Part shown: positions 1-6,360 of the stretch, piece after piece
Position numbering within the stretch: position 1 is the stretch's first letter
Layout: every line of letters starts with the position of its first letter
NCBI GenBank assembly: GCA_007118075.1
Contig: SKSH01000016.1
Span: 1 to 8,768 of the forward strand
Direction of reading: 5' to 3'
Source: Halobacteriales archaeon
GTDB taxonomy: Archaea > Halobacteriota > Halobacteria > Halobacteriales > SKSH01
Length of the DNA stretch: 8,768 nucleotides
Translations under genes and position numbers: made by a program
The notes under the pieces: generated by a model
Database searches by the model: none
What the model saw: only the letters and a program-made list of their open reading frames with translations
Told to the model about the DNA's origin: nothing

Positions 1-1
1 A

Positions 2-379
2 ACACGTATCGAAAGCATCGGTGTTGGGAACTGGGAGCCCGTAGATATCTCGATTAACATCTTGATCACGGAGGCTGGTACGCCCGTGTTCTACAGGCGG
101 GTTGACCTTGAGGGATGGCCACCGGAGGATAACTGGTATCCGCGGGAAATGTTGGACGGATACCCGACCGAGCCTGGAGATCATACGCTGCATGTCTGGC
201 ACGAAGGTGACGACCCCGCCGATGGCAGAACGTTTGACATTCGTGACCATTCTCAATCCTGTGTGGAACTAGATATCTTTGTTGGTGACCTGCATTCCTA
301 CAGCCCGACGGGAGATATCACCGTCGGTCCTTTATCTTGTAGAGAGCCCCCGATGAATAGTTTCCAAGAGCGAACATGA
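2..379 (+). CDS. C-terminal part of an unrecognised acidic protein (5' end outside window)
   Basis: The frame is open from base 2 with no stop until TGA at 377-379, so this is the last 125 or so codons of a gene that begins upstream. The internal TTG at 62 is probably not the true start, because the coding pattern continues to its left. The product is acidic, rich in Asp, Glu, Pro, Gly and aromatic residues, and low in Lys, as in haloarchaeal proteins. It alternates short hydrophobic strands (VDISINIL, VFYRRVDL, HTLHVWHE, SCVELDIFVGD) with Pro/Gly turns, which suggests an all-beta domain. Haloarchaeal surface lipoproteins of unknown function often look like this, but the N terminus that would carry a lipobox is missing. 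I see no catalytic motif and do not recognise the family. Function is unknown. Confidence 0.6.
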   Translation, partial: TRIESIGVGNWEPVDISINILITEAGTPVFYRRVDLEGWPPEDNWYPREMLDGYPTEPGDHTLHVWHEGDDPADGRTFDIRDHSQSCVELDIFVGDLHSYSPTGDITVGPLSCREPPMNSFQERT

Positions 380-390
380 GCTCTCGAGAT

Positions 391-404
391 CAATCGATAG
401 ATTG
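391..404. repeat. Short inverted repeat just after the first gene
   Basis: CAATC at 391-395 is complementary to GATTG at 400-404, with a 4-nt loop. It lies 12 nt after the stop of the partial gene. It could be part of a 3' end structure, but there is no T tract directly behind it, and a 5-bp stem is expected by chance fairly often. Confidence 0.2.
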
Positions 405-459
405 CTAACTAATTCGTTCCAGTGGTTCCAATGATATCATACTTGGACAATGTAGGCTG

Positions 460-480
460 TAATTCATATAAACTGAATTA
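460..480. repeat. Perfect 7-bp inverted repeat around a TATA-like core
   Basis: TAATTCA at 460-466 and TGAATTA at 474-480 are exact reverse complements separated by 7 nt (467-473). The spacer reads TATAAAC. Such a symmetrical site around a TATA-like word could be an operator or promoter, but no well-supported gene starts at the right distance on either strand, so the role is open. AT-rich DNA yields such repeats by chance more readily than the rest of the window. Confidence 0.35.
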
Positions 481-607
481 GAAGATACTGTCCTGATATA
501 TACACGGTCTGCACACAGCATATCATTCTACATATGCAGCTAACTTGACCATTGGACTTCCCCAATATCTGCCTACTATTTCTCACGGAGAGTATGTCAT
601 GTTCATC

Positions 608-615
608 AAATAAAT
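608..615 (+). promoter_or_regulatory. Possible TATA box for the small ORF at 648
   Basis: The word AAATAAAT is centred about 36 bp before the ATG at 648. An archaeal TATA box there would start transcription around 635-640 and give a very short leader. The surrounding DNA is AT-rich, so similar words are frequent and the support is weak. Confidence 0.2.
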
Positions 616-647
616 TGAATTGACCATATACTCAGACGCTGTTTACT

Positions 648-881
648 ATGAATCCTGATTGGTGCACAATCGACTTGGAGAGTGACGCTATTTCAGTTTA
701 CCATAGTTTTTTGACAGCGGCATCCGGTGTGATTGATGAAGACCGATGGAGACCCTCTCCTTCTGACGCGGGCATTGTGGTCGCGTCGACGCACGTTCGG
801 CAGCACGGAACGAGCGACGCGACCCATCTCCCGCGTATCAAGCACCGCTCACCAGCAGCGGTGAGCCCGTTTCGCCCGTAG
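648..881 (+). CDS. Doubtful small ORF of 77 codons, unrecognised
   Basis: ATG at 648 opens a 77-codon frame ending in TAG at 879-881, 28 bp before hflX. The first 45 or so residues are mildly acidic and could belong to a haloarchaeal protein (DLESD, DEDRW). The rest is rich in His, Arg, Ser and Pro (VRQHGTSDATHLPRIKHRS), which is unlike the acidic proteins around it. That pattern would suit a spurious ORF, or a gene remnant whose reading frame is lost. A TATA-like word at 608-615 is reasonably placed for the ATG. No domain or motif is recognisable. I list it so that the region is accounted for, not because I believe it is a gene. Confidence 0.2.
   Translation: MNPDWCTIDLESDAISVYHSFLTAASGVIDEDRWRPSPSDAGIVVASTHVRQHGTSDATHLPRIKHRSPAAVSPFRP
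843..866. repeat. Two mutually exclusive 7-bp hairpins just before hflX
   Basis: CACCGCT (843-849) pairs exactly with AGCGGTG (857-863) around a 7-nt loop. Alternatively GCTCACC (847-853) pairs exactly with GGTGAGC (860-866) around a 6-nt loop. The two stems share bases and cannot form together in one strand. The element lies 44-67 bp before the hflX ATG, upstream of the likely transcription start if that transcript is leaderless. In that case it would act as DNA (a protein binding site) or as the end of an upstream transcript rather than in the hflX mRNA. No T tract follows. Confidence 0.35.
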
Positions 882-909
882 ATATGCTGCCATCACACAC
901 ACAACAACA

Positions 910-2193
910 ATGACAACAACACACGATACCGCAATCATCGCCAAACGGGTCGATTCCGCCCCTGTGGAGACAGACGAGATCGAGGCCCTCGTGGAGGCGG
1001 CAGGTTTCGAGGTCGTTGCTATCCTCACACAGGTTCGTAGGGAAGATCCAGGTACGTATCTCGGCTCCGGTAAGGTCAACGAACTCGTCGAGATAGCTGA
1101 GAGACGTGAACCGAGACTGGTTGTCGTCGATGGTGAGCTCACCACCGGCCAGGCAAGCAATCTCATCAATGCCCTCCCAGACGACGTCGAACTCGTCGAC
1201 CGTTATCGACTCATCCTCGATATCTTCGCCCAGCAGGCGCACGACCGTCGAGCACAGCTGCAGGTGGAGTTGGTCCGGCTGCGCTATGAGCTCGACTGGT
1301 TCGCAGCGACCATCGAGGAAGACCCGCTGACGAAACACCAAGAGAAGGGATCGCCGAGGTATCAGCTGCAAGATCGTATCAAGAAACTCGAACGAGAACT
1401 GAACGAACTCCCTGATCCTGGCGAGCACCACCGTGAGTGTCGACGAGAGGCTGGCTTCGATTTCGTCACGATCGCCGGCTACACTAATGCAGGGAAATCA
1501 ACGCTCCTTCGCCGCCTCGCAGATGAGCTGTCGATCGAGACGGATACCCATCAGGACGAGGAAACCTCCGCAGCGGTTGAGGATCGGTTGTTCAAGACAC
1601 TCGAAACCACCACCCGTCGGGCCACCCTACGAGGCAGACGGGTGCTTTGTACTGACACGGTCGGCTACATCGATGATCTCCCTCATGAGCTCGTGGTCTC
1701 CTTTGCAGAGACGCTCTCAGAGGCGAGCGTGGCCGATGTGGTGATTCTGTTGACCGATGCAACCGATTCACCCGATCGGTTCGAACAGAAACTCCGTGTT
1801 TCACTATCGGTCCTCAAGGCTCAAGGGGTCGAACAACGTGATATCCTTCCAGTCCTCAACAAGGTCGACATGGTCTCGGCTGATTCGATCATCGATCAGT
1901 TGGCCAGTCTGCAATCGATCGACCACGAACCGATCGCGATCAGTGCCGTCACCGGGGAGAACGTCGAGACCCTCATCGACACGATCGTTGAACGGCTCCC
2001 GAGTGAATCAACCACGATCACCACCCATTACTCTGATACCGCCATGTCCCTCGTCTCTGAGGCTTATGATCGGGCGATTGTCACCGACATCCAGTATGCT
2101 GACGACCAGATATATCTCGAACTCGAAGGACGTCCGACGGTCGTCGAGGAGCTATCGAACCGGGTAGCCCAAGCGGTGGAACCAACTGGATGA
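910..2193 (+). CDS. hflX: GTPase HflX (ribosome-associated)
   Basis: This is an HflX-family GTPase, 427 aa. In bacteria HflX binds ribosomes and splits stalled or stress-damaged 70S particles; the role in archaea is less clear. The N-terminal HflX domain covers roughly residues 7-130 (AKRVDS near the start, EDPGTYLGSGKV, then the RAQLQVELVRLRYEL helix). A charged linker or coiled coil follows to about 180. The GTPase domain shows G1 GYTNAGKST at 190-198, G2 in the TTTR stretch at 233-236, G3 DTVG at 249-252, G4 NKVD at 317-320 and G5 SAV from 345. A small C-terminal domain ends the protein. Switch II reads DTVGYI, with Tyr where bacterial HflX usually has Phe. The ATG at 910 gives the expected N terminus; no Shine-Dalgarno sequence precedes it, so a leaderless mRNA is likely. 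Five Ts at 2207-2211 follow the stop. Confidence 0.96.
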   Translation: MTTTHDTAIIAKRVDSAPVETDEIEALVEAAGFEVVAILTQVRREDPGTYLGSGKVNELVEIAERREPRLVVVDGELTTGQASNLINALPDDVELVDRYRLILDIFAQQAHDRRAQLQVELVRLRYELDWFAATIEEDPLTKHQEKGSPRYQLQDRIKKLERELNELPDPGEHHRECRREAGFDFVTIAGYTNAGKSTLLRRLADELSIETDTHQDEETSAAVEDRLFKTLETTTRRATLRGRRVLCTDTVGYIDDLPHELVVSFAETLSEASVADVVILLTDATDSPDRFEQKLRVSLSVLKAQGVEQRDILPVLNKVDMVSADSIIDQLASLQSIDHEPIAISAVTGENVETLIDTIVERLPSESTTITTHYSDTAMSLVSEAYDRAIVTDIQYADDQIYLELEGRPTVVEELSNRVAQAVEPTG

Positions 2194-2206
2194 GCGGTCG
2201 ACATCG

Positions 2207-2211
2207 TTTTT
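2207..2211 (+). terminator. Possible oligo-T terminator after hflX
   Basis: A run of five Ts lies 13 nt after the hflX stop, in the 43-nt gap before menA. Archaeal transcription can end at such short T runs without a hairpin. The run is short and menA follows closely on the same strand, so termination may be partial or absent. Confidence 0.25.
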
Positions 2212-2236
2212 GCCCTCTCGACCACAGCGATGACCA

Positions 2237-3172
2237 ATGCGTGAGGAGACGTCGTTCCGTGACCGGTTGCATGCCTGGTGGATGGCCGCGAGGGTCCATA
2301 CCCTCCCCGCTGGGATCTCACCGGTGTTGGTCGGGATTGGTATCGCTGCGGCTGATGAGGTGTTCTCACTTTGGCCTGCGCTGGCTGCCCTCGTCGGCGC
2401 TGTCTTGATCCAAATCGGGACCAACTTCGCCAACGATTACAGCGACGCCATCAAGGGTACCGATGCACCAGACCGCACTGGCTTCACCAGGGTGACGGCC
2501 GCTGGATTGCTTGAGGCGAGTACGGTCAGACTCGCTGCCTTCACGACGTTTGGCCTCGCCATCTTACTGGGTACCTACCTCGTCTACATCGGCGGTCTCC
2601 CGATCGCCATCATCGGTCTCTCGAGTGTTCTCTTTGGATATCTCTACACAGGTGGTCCCAAACCGTATGGCTACCGTGGCCTGGGCGATCTTTTCGTATT
2701 CGTCTACTTCGGGCTTGTCGCGGTCGTCGGAACCTACTACGTCCAGGCGGCCGATGTCCTGGCTTCACCGCTCACCGTGGCGATCCCGGCTGGTACGATC
2801 ACCCTCGAGGCGATCCTTGGCGGTATCGCCATGGGTGCGCTTACGACAGCCATCCTGGTCGTGAACAACTACCGAGATATCGAGGAAGACACCGCCGCGG
2901 GAAAGCGGACGCTTGCCGTCATGCTTGGCCCGAGATGGACTCGTGTGGAGTTCATAGCGTTGCTCGCCGTGGCCTATCTCGTCCCAATCTACTTTGTCTT
3001 TGAAGGGTACGAACTCGTGTTGTTCGTCTATGCGACTCTTCCTGTCGGCGCATACGCCATCCGAACGATGCTCATCATTCAGGAGGGTGAGACACTCAAT
3101 CAGTTGTTATCGAACGTCGGTCGGCTCACCCTCCTCTATGCGATCTTGTTCGCAGTGGGAGTGTGGTGGTGA
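2237..3172 (+). CDS. menA: 1,4-dihydroxy-2-naphthoate polyprenyltransferase (MenA)
   Basis: This is a UbiA-superfamily integral membrane prenyltransferase of the MenA type, 311 aa. It joins a polyprenyl diphosphate to 1,4-dihydroxy-2-naphthoate to make demethylmenaquinone in the cytoplasmic membrane. The first Asp-rich motif is NDYSDAIKGTD at residues 66-76, followed by TGFTRVTAAGLL, close to the GPxRVTxSGL stretch of bacterial MenA. The second motif is NNYRDIEEDTAAGKRTLAV from 210, with Asp214 and Asp218 as likely Mg-diphosphate ligands. Between and after these run about eight or nine hydrophobic helices, ending at LLYAILFAVGVWW. The N-terminal WWMAARVHTLPAG matches the usual start of the family and supports ATG 2237. 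The stop TGA at 3170-3172 shares its last base with the menC ATG. The gap from hflX is 43 nt, so menA could have its own promoter, though no clear TATA box stands out. Confidence 0.93.
   Translation: MREETSFRDRLHAWWMAARVHTLPAGISPVLVGIGIAAADEVFSLWPALAALVGAVLIQIGTNFANDYSDAIKGTDAPDRTGFTRVTAAGLLEASTVRLAAFTTFGLAILLGTYLVYIGGLPIAIIGLSSVLFGYLYTGGPKPYGYRGLGDLFVFVYFGLVAVVGTYYVQAADVLASPLTVAIPAGTITLEAILGGIAMGALTTAILVVNNYRDIEEDTAAGKRTLAVMLGPRWTRVEFIALLAVAYLVPIYFVFEGYELVLFVYATLPVGAYAIRTMLIIQEGETLNQLLSNVGRLTLLYAILFAVGVWW
3157..3161 (+). promoter_or_regulatory. Ribosome binding site that decides the menC start
   Basis: GGGAG lies 10 nt before the ATG at 3172 but only 1 nt before the GTG at 3163. The spacing favours ATG 3172 over the three in-frame GTG codons at 3163, 3166 and 3169. 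It lies inside the 3' end of menA, as expected for translational coupling. Confidence 0.5.
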
Positions 3173-4179
3173 TGGTTTTCAGGATCGACCGGTTCGAACT
3201 CGACCTCAAGGACCCACTCACCAGTGCCAATGAGGTGATCAAGCGTCGTCGGGGCTTCTTGGTTCGATATGGCCTTGGAGTCGGTGAGGCTACACCACTG
3301 CCACCTTGGACCGAATCATACGAGGAGACCGCCCGTGCGCTGGACTGGTTGGCTGCAGAACAACCATCACCGGGGTCAGCACTCGAGCGGTTCGATGTTA
3401 CCCCTGCGGCAAGACATGCCCTCTCTTCAGCGCTTGTCGACCATTGGGCGAGGGAACGTGGGGTCGCACTGTATCGATACCTCGGTGGTAAGCGATCGCT
3501 GACTTCGGTACCGGTCAATGCGACGGTCGATGCCGGTGATCCATCTGATGTGCGTGCCGCGATGGAGCAGGTCACCGATGCCGGATATCCTGCGGTGAAA
3601 TTAAAAATCGGCATCGGGGACCGAGCGAATGATCTCGAACGGATCGACGCTGCCGCATCCGTGTTGCCGGCAGAATTGGCATTCCGGCTCGATGCGAACG
3701 GTGCATACGACCTATCAGGAGTTCTCGCTGTGGCGCCCCACCTCGCCACACTTGGTATCGACTATATCGAACAACCGACACCGGGTGTCGATGCTGACCT
3801 TATCGAACAGCTTCAGTCGGATGGACTCGGGGTCGCCATCGATGAGGGGATCAGAACCGTTGGACTCATCGAGGCGCTTCGGGCTAACCCAGCGGCGATT
3901 ATCATCAAGCCAATGGCCTTCGGTGGTCCAGATCTTGCCAAAGCAGCGGCATTGGCCGCCAGATCACTCGGAATCGAACCGGTCATCAGTGATCTCATCA
4001 CCGGCGCTGTCGGACGGATCACGGCTGGGCATGTGGCCGCCTCCCTCGGTGACCCAGCGCCTGCAGGTCTCGATACCGGTCGTCGGCTCGATGAGGATAT
4101 CGTTGTACGGCCACCGTTGGTTTCCGCCGGTCACTTCGAACTTCCGTCGGGTGTGGGTTTGGGTATCGAGGTGCCCTGA
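3172..4179 (+). CDS. menC: o-Succinylbenzoate synthase (MenC), enolase superfamily
   Basis: This is an enolase-superfamily enzyme, 335 aa, that most likely dehydrates SHCHC to o-succinylbenzoate in menaquinone synthesis. The capping domain spans about residues 1-110 and the TIM barrel follows. The expected active-site set is present: the KxK pair Lys143/Lys145 (KLKIG), metal ligands Asp174 (DANGAYD), Glu200 (EQPTP) and Asp224 (DEG), and Lys246 (IIIKPM) on the opposite face. The spacing between these residues is close to that in characterised MenC enzymes. The start ATG 3172 overlaps the menA stop by one base (TGATG) and has GGGAG 10 nt upstream; the longer GTG starts at 3163-3169 are less likely. 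The menE ATG is 3 nt after the stop, so menA-menC-menE appear co-transcribed. The superfamily also contains N-succinylamino acid racemases and muconate cycloisomerases; the gene neighbours make MenC the best choice. Confidence 0.88.
   Translation: MVFRIDRFELDLKDPLTSANEVIKRRRGFLVRYGLGVGEATPLPPWTESYEETARALDWLAAEQPSPGSALERFDVTPAARHALSSALVDHWARERGVALYRYLGGKRSLTSVPVNATVDAGDPSDVRAAMEQVTDAGYPAVKLKIGIGDRANDLERIDAAASVLPAELAFRLDANGAYDLSGVLAVAPHLATLGIDYIEQPTPGVDADLIEQLQSDGLGVAIDEGIRTVGLIEALRANPAAIIIKPMAFGGPDLAKAAALAARSLGIEPVISDLITGAVGRITAGHVAASLGDPAPAGLDTGRRLDEDIVVRPPLVSAGHFELPSGVGLGIEVP
4168..4173 (+). promoter_or_regulatory. Ribosome binding site for menE
   Basis: GAGGTG, a good match to the archaeal Shine-Dalgarno sequence, lies 9 nt before the menE ATG at 4183, within the last codons of menC. 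It supports that start and suggests translation of menE from a polycistronic mRNA. Confidence 0.5.
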
Positions 4180-4182
4180 CGG

Positions 4183-5580
4183 ATGCTGGATGCATCGATC
4201 GAAGATCCTGTTGCAACCGCAGCGAAGCAGTGGCCAGATCGAATACTTCTCGCACAGGACGACGGAGACCGATACACTGCCTCAGCATTCGAAGCTGCGG
4301 TAAGCCAGATAGCAGGTGGGCTGCACACGGCAGGGATCGGGGCCTCAGATCGTATCGCCATCTTCGCCGAGGACCGATTGGATACCATCACGCTTGCGTA
4401 TGCCATCATCAGAGCGGGTGCAACCGCGGTCCTCGTCGACGAGGGTCCCGATCTGACCGACCGCCTCGATGCAGGCGAGGTCAGTCACGCCATTGCCGAT
4501 GGTGGGACCCCGATGGTACCTGACGACATCTCCGTGTTAGACTTGGCTCACCTCGAGGACGCAGATCCGATCGAGGGGGCCGAACTTTCCCCTGATCGAT
4601 CTATCACGCTCATGTTCACTTCGGGGACCACGGGCGAACCCAAGCCGGTGGTGCACACTGCCTCGAACCATCAGGCCGCATCGAAGGCCGCCATCGCCGG
4701 CCTCGACCTCGATCGTCACGACCGATGGTATGTCCCCCTCGGGTTGCACCATATGGGTGGTTTCGCTCCGATCATTCGGTGTCTACCAGCCGGCATTCCG
4801 GTCATCCTCAGTGACACGACCGGTCCGACAGATCTCGCCCACCGAATGCACATCACCGAGGCATCTGTCGCATCGGTCGTACCGACCATGGTCCATCGTC
4901 TGGTCGAGCAGAACACATCGGTCCCCTCGTCGCTTCGTTGTCTCCTTGTCGGTGGGGCACCCCTCTCCGAAACCCTCTACCGACGTGCTCGAGAGGATGG
5001 GTGGCCCATCTGGGCGAGTTACGGCCTCACCGAGACGGTCGGACAGGTCGCCACCGCCGAACCGATCGACCGTGACAGATATCCCGGGACGGTCGGTCGT
5101 CCACTCCCTGGCATCGAGGTGCAGATCATCGATACAGCCGGTAACGATCAACCGCCGGGTGAGGTCGGCCGTATCGAGATCATCGGTGAGACGGTGTCAC
5201 CCTCCGTGATCGAGCACGATCGGTTCGTTACCGCTGATATCGGTCACAGTGATGCCGACGGTCGACTGTGGGTGCATGGACGAGCCGATACAGTCATTCA
5301 ATCGGGTGGTGAACTCGTCCATCCTCAACGGATCGAAGCGGGTCTCATTGCACATCCGGACATCGAAGATGTGGCTGTCATCGGACTTCCAGATGACGAA
5401 TGGGGCGAACGGGTCGTTGCGGCTGTGGTTGGTTCGGCTGACGATCTCGATGCCTGGTGTGCTGATCGGTTCGCCACACACGAGCGACCGAAGGCCTTTA
5501 TCGCCATTGAGGAGATACCACGTACCGCCTCAGGGACGGTCGATCGCCACGAGCTTCGTGACCGGTTCATCGACCGCTAA
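4183..5580 (+). CDS. menE: o-Succinylbenzoate-CoA ligase (MenE), ANL superfamily
   Basis: This is an adenylate-forming ligase, 465 aa. By family and context it activates o-succinylbenzoate with ATP and then transfers it to CoA. The N-terminal domain holds the phosphate-binding A3 loop TSGTTGEPKPV at residues 146-156, and the A5 motif YGLTET at 280-285. A7 has Asp352 (VTADIGH). The hinge region HGRADTVIQSGGELVHPQRIE begins near 365, with Asp369 at the A8 position. The small C-terminal domain ends at PRTASGTVDRHELRDRF. In this A10 motif residue 452 is Thr (codon ACG at 5536), where ANL enzymes normally carry the lysine that contacts the acyl-adenylate. The rest of the protein looks intact, with no frameshift. 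It follows menC by 3 nt with GAGGTG at 4168-4173. It could be a ligase for another acid, but its place beside menC and menA supports MenE. Confidence 0.88.
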   Translation: MLDASIEDPVATAAKQWPDRILLAQDDGDRYTASAFEAAVSQIAGGLHTAGIGASDRIAIFAEDRLDTITLAYAIIRAGATAVLVDEGPDLTDRLDAGEVSHAIADGGTPMVPDDISVLDLAHLEDADPIEGAELSPDRSITLMFTSGTTGEPKPVVHTASNHQAASKAAIAGLDLDRHDRWYVPLGLHHMGGFAPIIRCLPAGIPVILSDTTGPTDLAHRMHITEASVASVVPTMVHRLVEQNTSVPSSLRCLLVGGAPLSETLYRRAREDGWPIWASYGLTETVGQVATAEPIDRDRYPGTVGRPLPGIEVQIIDTAGNDQPPGEVGRIEIIGETVSPSVIEHDRFVTADIGHSDADGRLWVHGRADTVIQSGGELVHPQRIEAGLIAHPDIEDVAVIGLPDDEWGERVVAAVVGSADDLDAWCADRFATHERPKAFIAIEEIPRTASGTVDRHELRDRFIDR

Positions 5581-5589
5581 CTCGGGACC

Positions 5590-5595
5590 TTTATG
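5590..5595 (+). promoter_or_regulatory. Candidate TATA box for the NRDE gene
   Basis: TTTATG is centred about 30 bp before the GTG at 5623, inside the 42-nt gap after menE. An archaeal TATA box at this distance would place transcription start at or very near the GTG and give a leaderless transcript. No Shine-Dalgarno sequence is close to the GTG, which agrees. The gene could thus be expressed apart from the men genes. Confidence 0.4.
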
Positions 5596-5622
5596 GATGC
5601 CTGAGGCTGAGATTCAATCGAC

Positions 5623-6330
5623 GTGTGTAGCCTCCTGCTCGCATGGCAAGCGGTCGACGATGCCCCGATCATTCTTGCAGCGAATCGTGATGAATCATAT
5701 GACCGACCAGCGACCGGTCCACGCCTGTTGACAGCCGATCCTCGAGTCCTCGCACCGGTCGATCAGACTGCCGGTGGGACCTGGGTCGGTGTGAACGAAC
5801 ATGGATTGGTCGTCGCGATTGCCAACCGTGACAGCAACATCGACGGTGAGCGTTCTCGAGGACAACTCGTCCGCGACCTGCTTGGAACCGATACCGCAGA
5901 CGAAGCACGCACCTTCCTTGCGTCACTCCTTGGGGAACATCGGTATGCTGGCTTCCATCTGCTTGTGGTCGATCCATCGGATGCATTTTACGTGACCTGG
6001 GACGGGTCGGTCGATGGTCATGAACTTTCAACCGGTGTGCACGTGCTCGATAACCAGGGACTCGACGAGGCAGCTGACATCCCGAGGACGATTCGAGGTG
6101 ATCTTGAGCCCGGCCCTGGTGAAACGGCTGATGGCTGGCTCGAACGGGCTATCGCGCAGCTACGATCGCATGAGCACGATATCTGCCGCCATGGTGATGA
6201 CTTCGGGACCGTCTCGTCGACCACCATCGCCATCCGAACTGACAACGGCCCTCGCATCGATATCGGCCATGCCTCTGGGCCACCATGCGAACACCCGTTC
6301 AAGTACACGAGCCTCGACAGCCACACTTAA
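5623..6330 (+). CDS. NRDE (TANGO2-like) family protein
   Basis: This 235-aa protein belongs to the NRDE/TANGO2 family. Members start with Met-Cys and carry an Asn-Arg-Asp-Glu motif early on; here Cys2 and NRDE at residues 21-24 (ANRDESYDRPATGP) are both present. GGTWVGVNEHGLVVAIANR follows at about 51-69, and the C terminus has the usual STTIAIR stretch before a short tail. The fold resembles N-terminal nucleophile hydrolases, so Cys2 may become the N-terminal residue after Met removal, but no hydrolase reaction is established. Animal TANGO2 has been linked to lipid, acyl-CoA and haem handling; none of this can be transferred with confidence. The start is GTG, followed at once by the Cys codon TGT, which fixes it. 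It lies 42 nt after menE with its own TATA-like box and may or may not be part of the men operon. Confidence 0.88.
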   Translation: MCSLLLAWQAVDDAPIILAANRDESYDRPATGPRLLTADPRVLAPVDQTAGGTWVGVNEHGLVVAIANRDSNIDGERSRGQLVRDLLGTDTADEARTFLASLLGEHRYAGFHLLVVDPSDAFYVTWDGSVDGHELSTGVHVLDNQGLDEAADIPRTIRGDLEPGPGETADGWLERAIAQLRSHEHDICRHGDDFGTVSSTTIAIRTDNGPRIDIGHASGPPCEHPFKYTSLDSHT

Positions 6331-6353
6331 GCATCGGCGCAGCAACCGTTCTT

Positions 6354-6360
6354 CTATATC
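6354..6360 (+). promoter_or_regulatory. Candidate TATA box for the small regulator
   Basis: CTATATC is centred about 43 bp before the ATG at 6400. Archaeal spacing predicts transcription start near 6382 and a leader of under 20 nt. No Shine-Dalgarno sequence is evident. The box directly adjoins the inverted repeat at 6361-6384. Confidence 0.4.

Larger units (their letters stand above)
380..647. other. AT-rich intergenic stretch without a recognisable gene
   Basis: This stretch is visibly richer in A and T than the flanking coding DNA, with many TATA-like words (for example at 467-470, 495-502 and 625-629). It contains no ORF of useful length, no tRNA-like cloverleaf and no transposase fragment that I can see. 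A short hairpin-capable repeat (391-404) follows the upstream gene, and a perfect 7-bp inverted repeat lies at 460-480. Low GC and lack of coding pattern fit regulatory or decayed DNA. It separates an unrecognised gene from the conserved hflX-to-tfb block, so it may mark the edge of a conserved gene neighbourhood; that is inference. Confidence 0.5.

Noticed and set aside
62..64. TTG at 62 as the start of the first gene
   Set aside because: The reading frame is open back to the window edge with the same coding character, so the gene most likely begins outside the window.
838..1431. Long minus-strand ORF (197 codons) opposite hflX
   Set aside because: It is a shadow of hflX. Its translation has Cys-rich low-complexity runs and no family features, while the plus strand encodes an intact HflX with all GTPase motifs.
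3163..3171. Earlier GTG starts for menC
   Set aside because: Three GTG codons precede the ATG at 3172, but the GGGAG at 3157-3161 is too close to them and well spaced for the ATG, which also forms the typical TGATG overlap with menA.
3126..3749. Long minus-strand ORF (207 codons) opposite menC
   Set aside because: It is a shadow of menC. It is rich in Ser, Arg and Thr, unlike the acidic neighbours, and menC has its full active-site set on the plus strand.
5249..5731. Plus-strand ORF spanning the menE-NRDE gap
   Set aside because: It overlaps two well-supported genes in another frame and its translation shows no coherent features.
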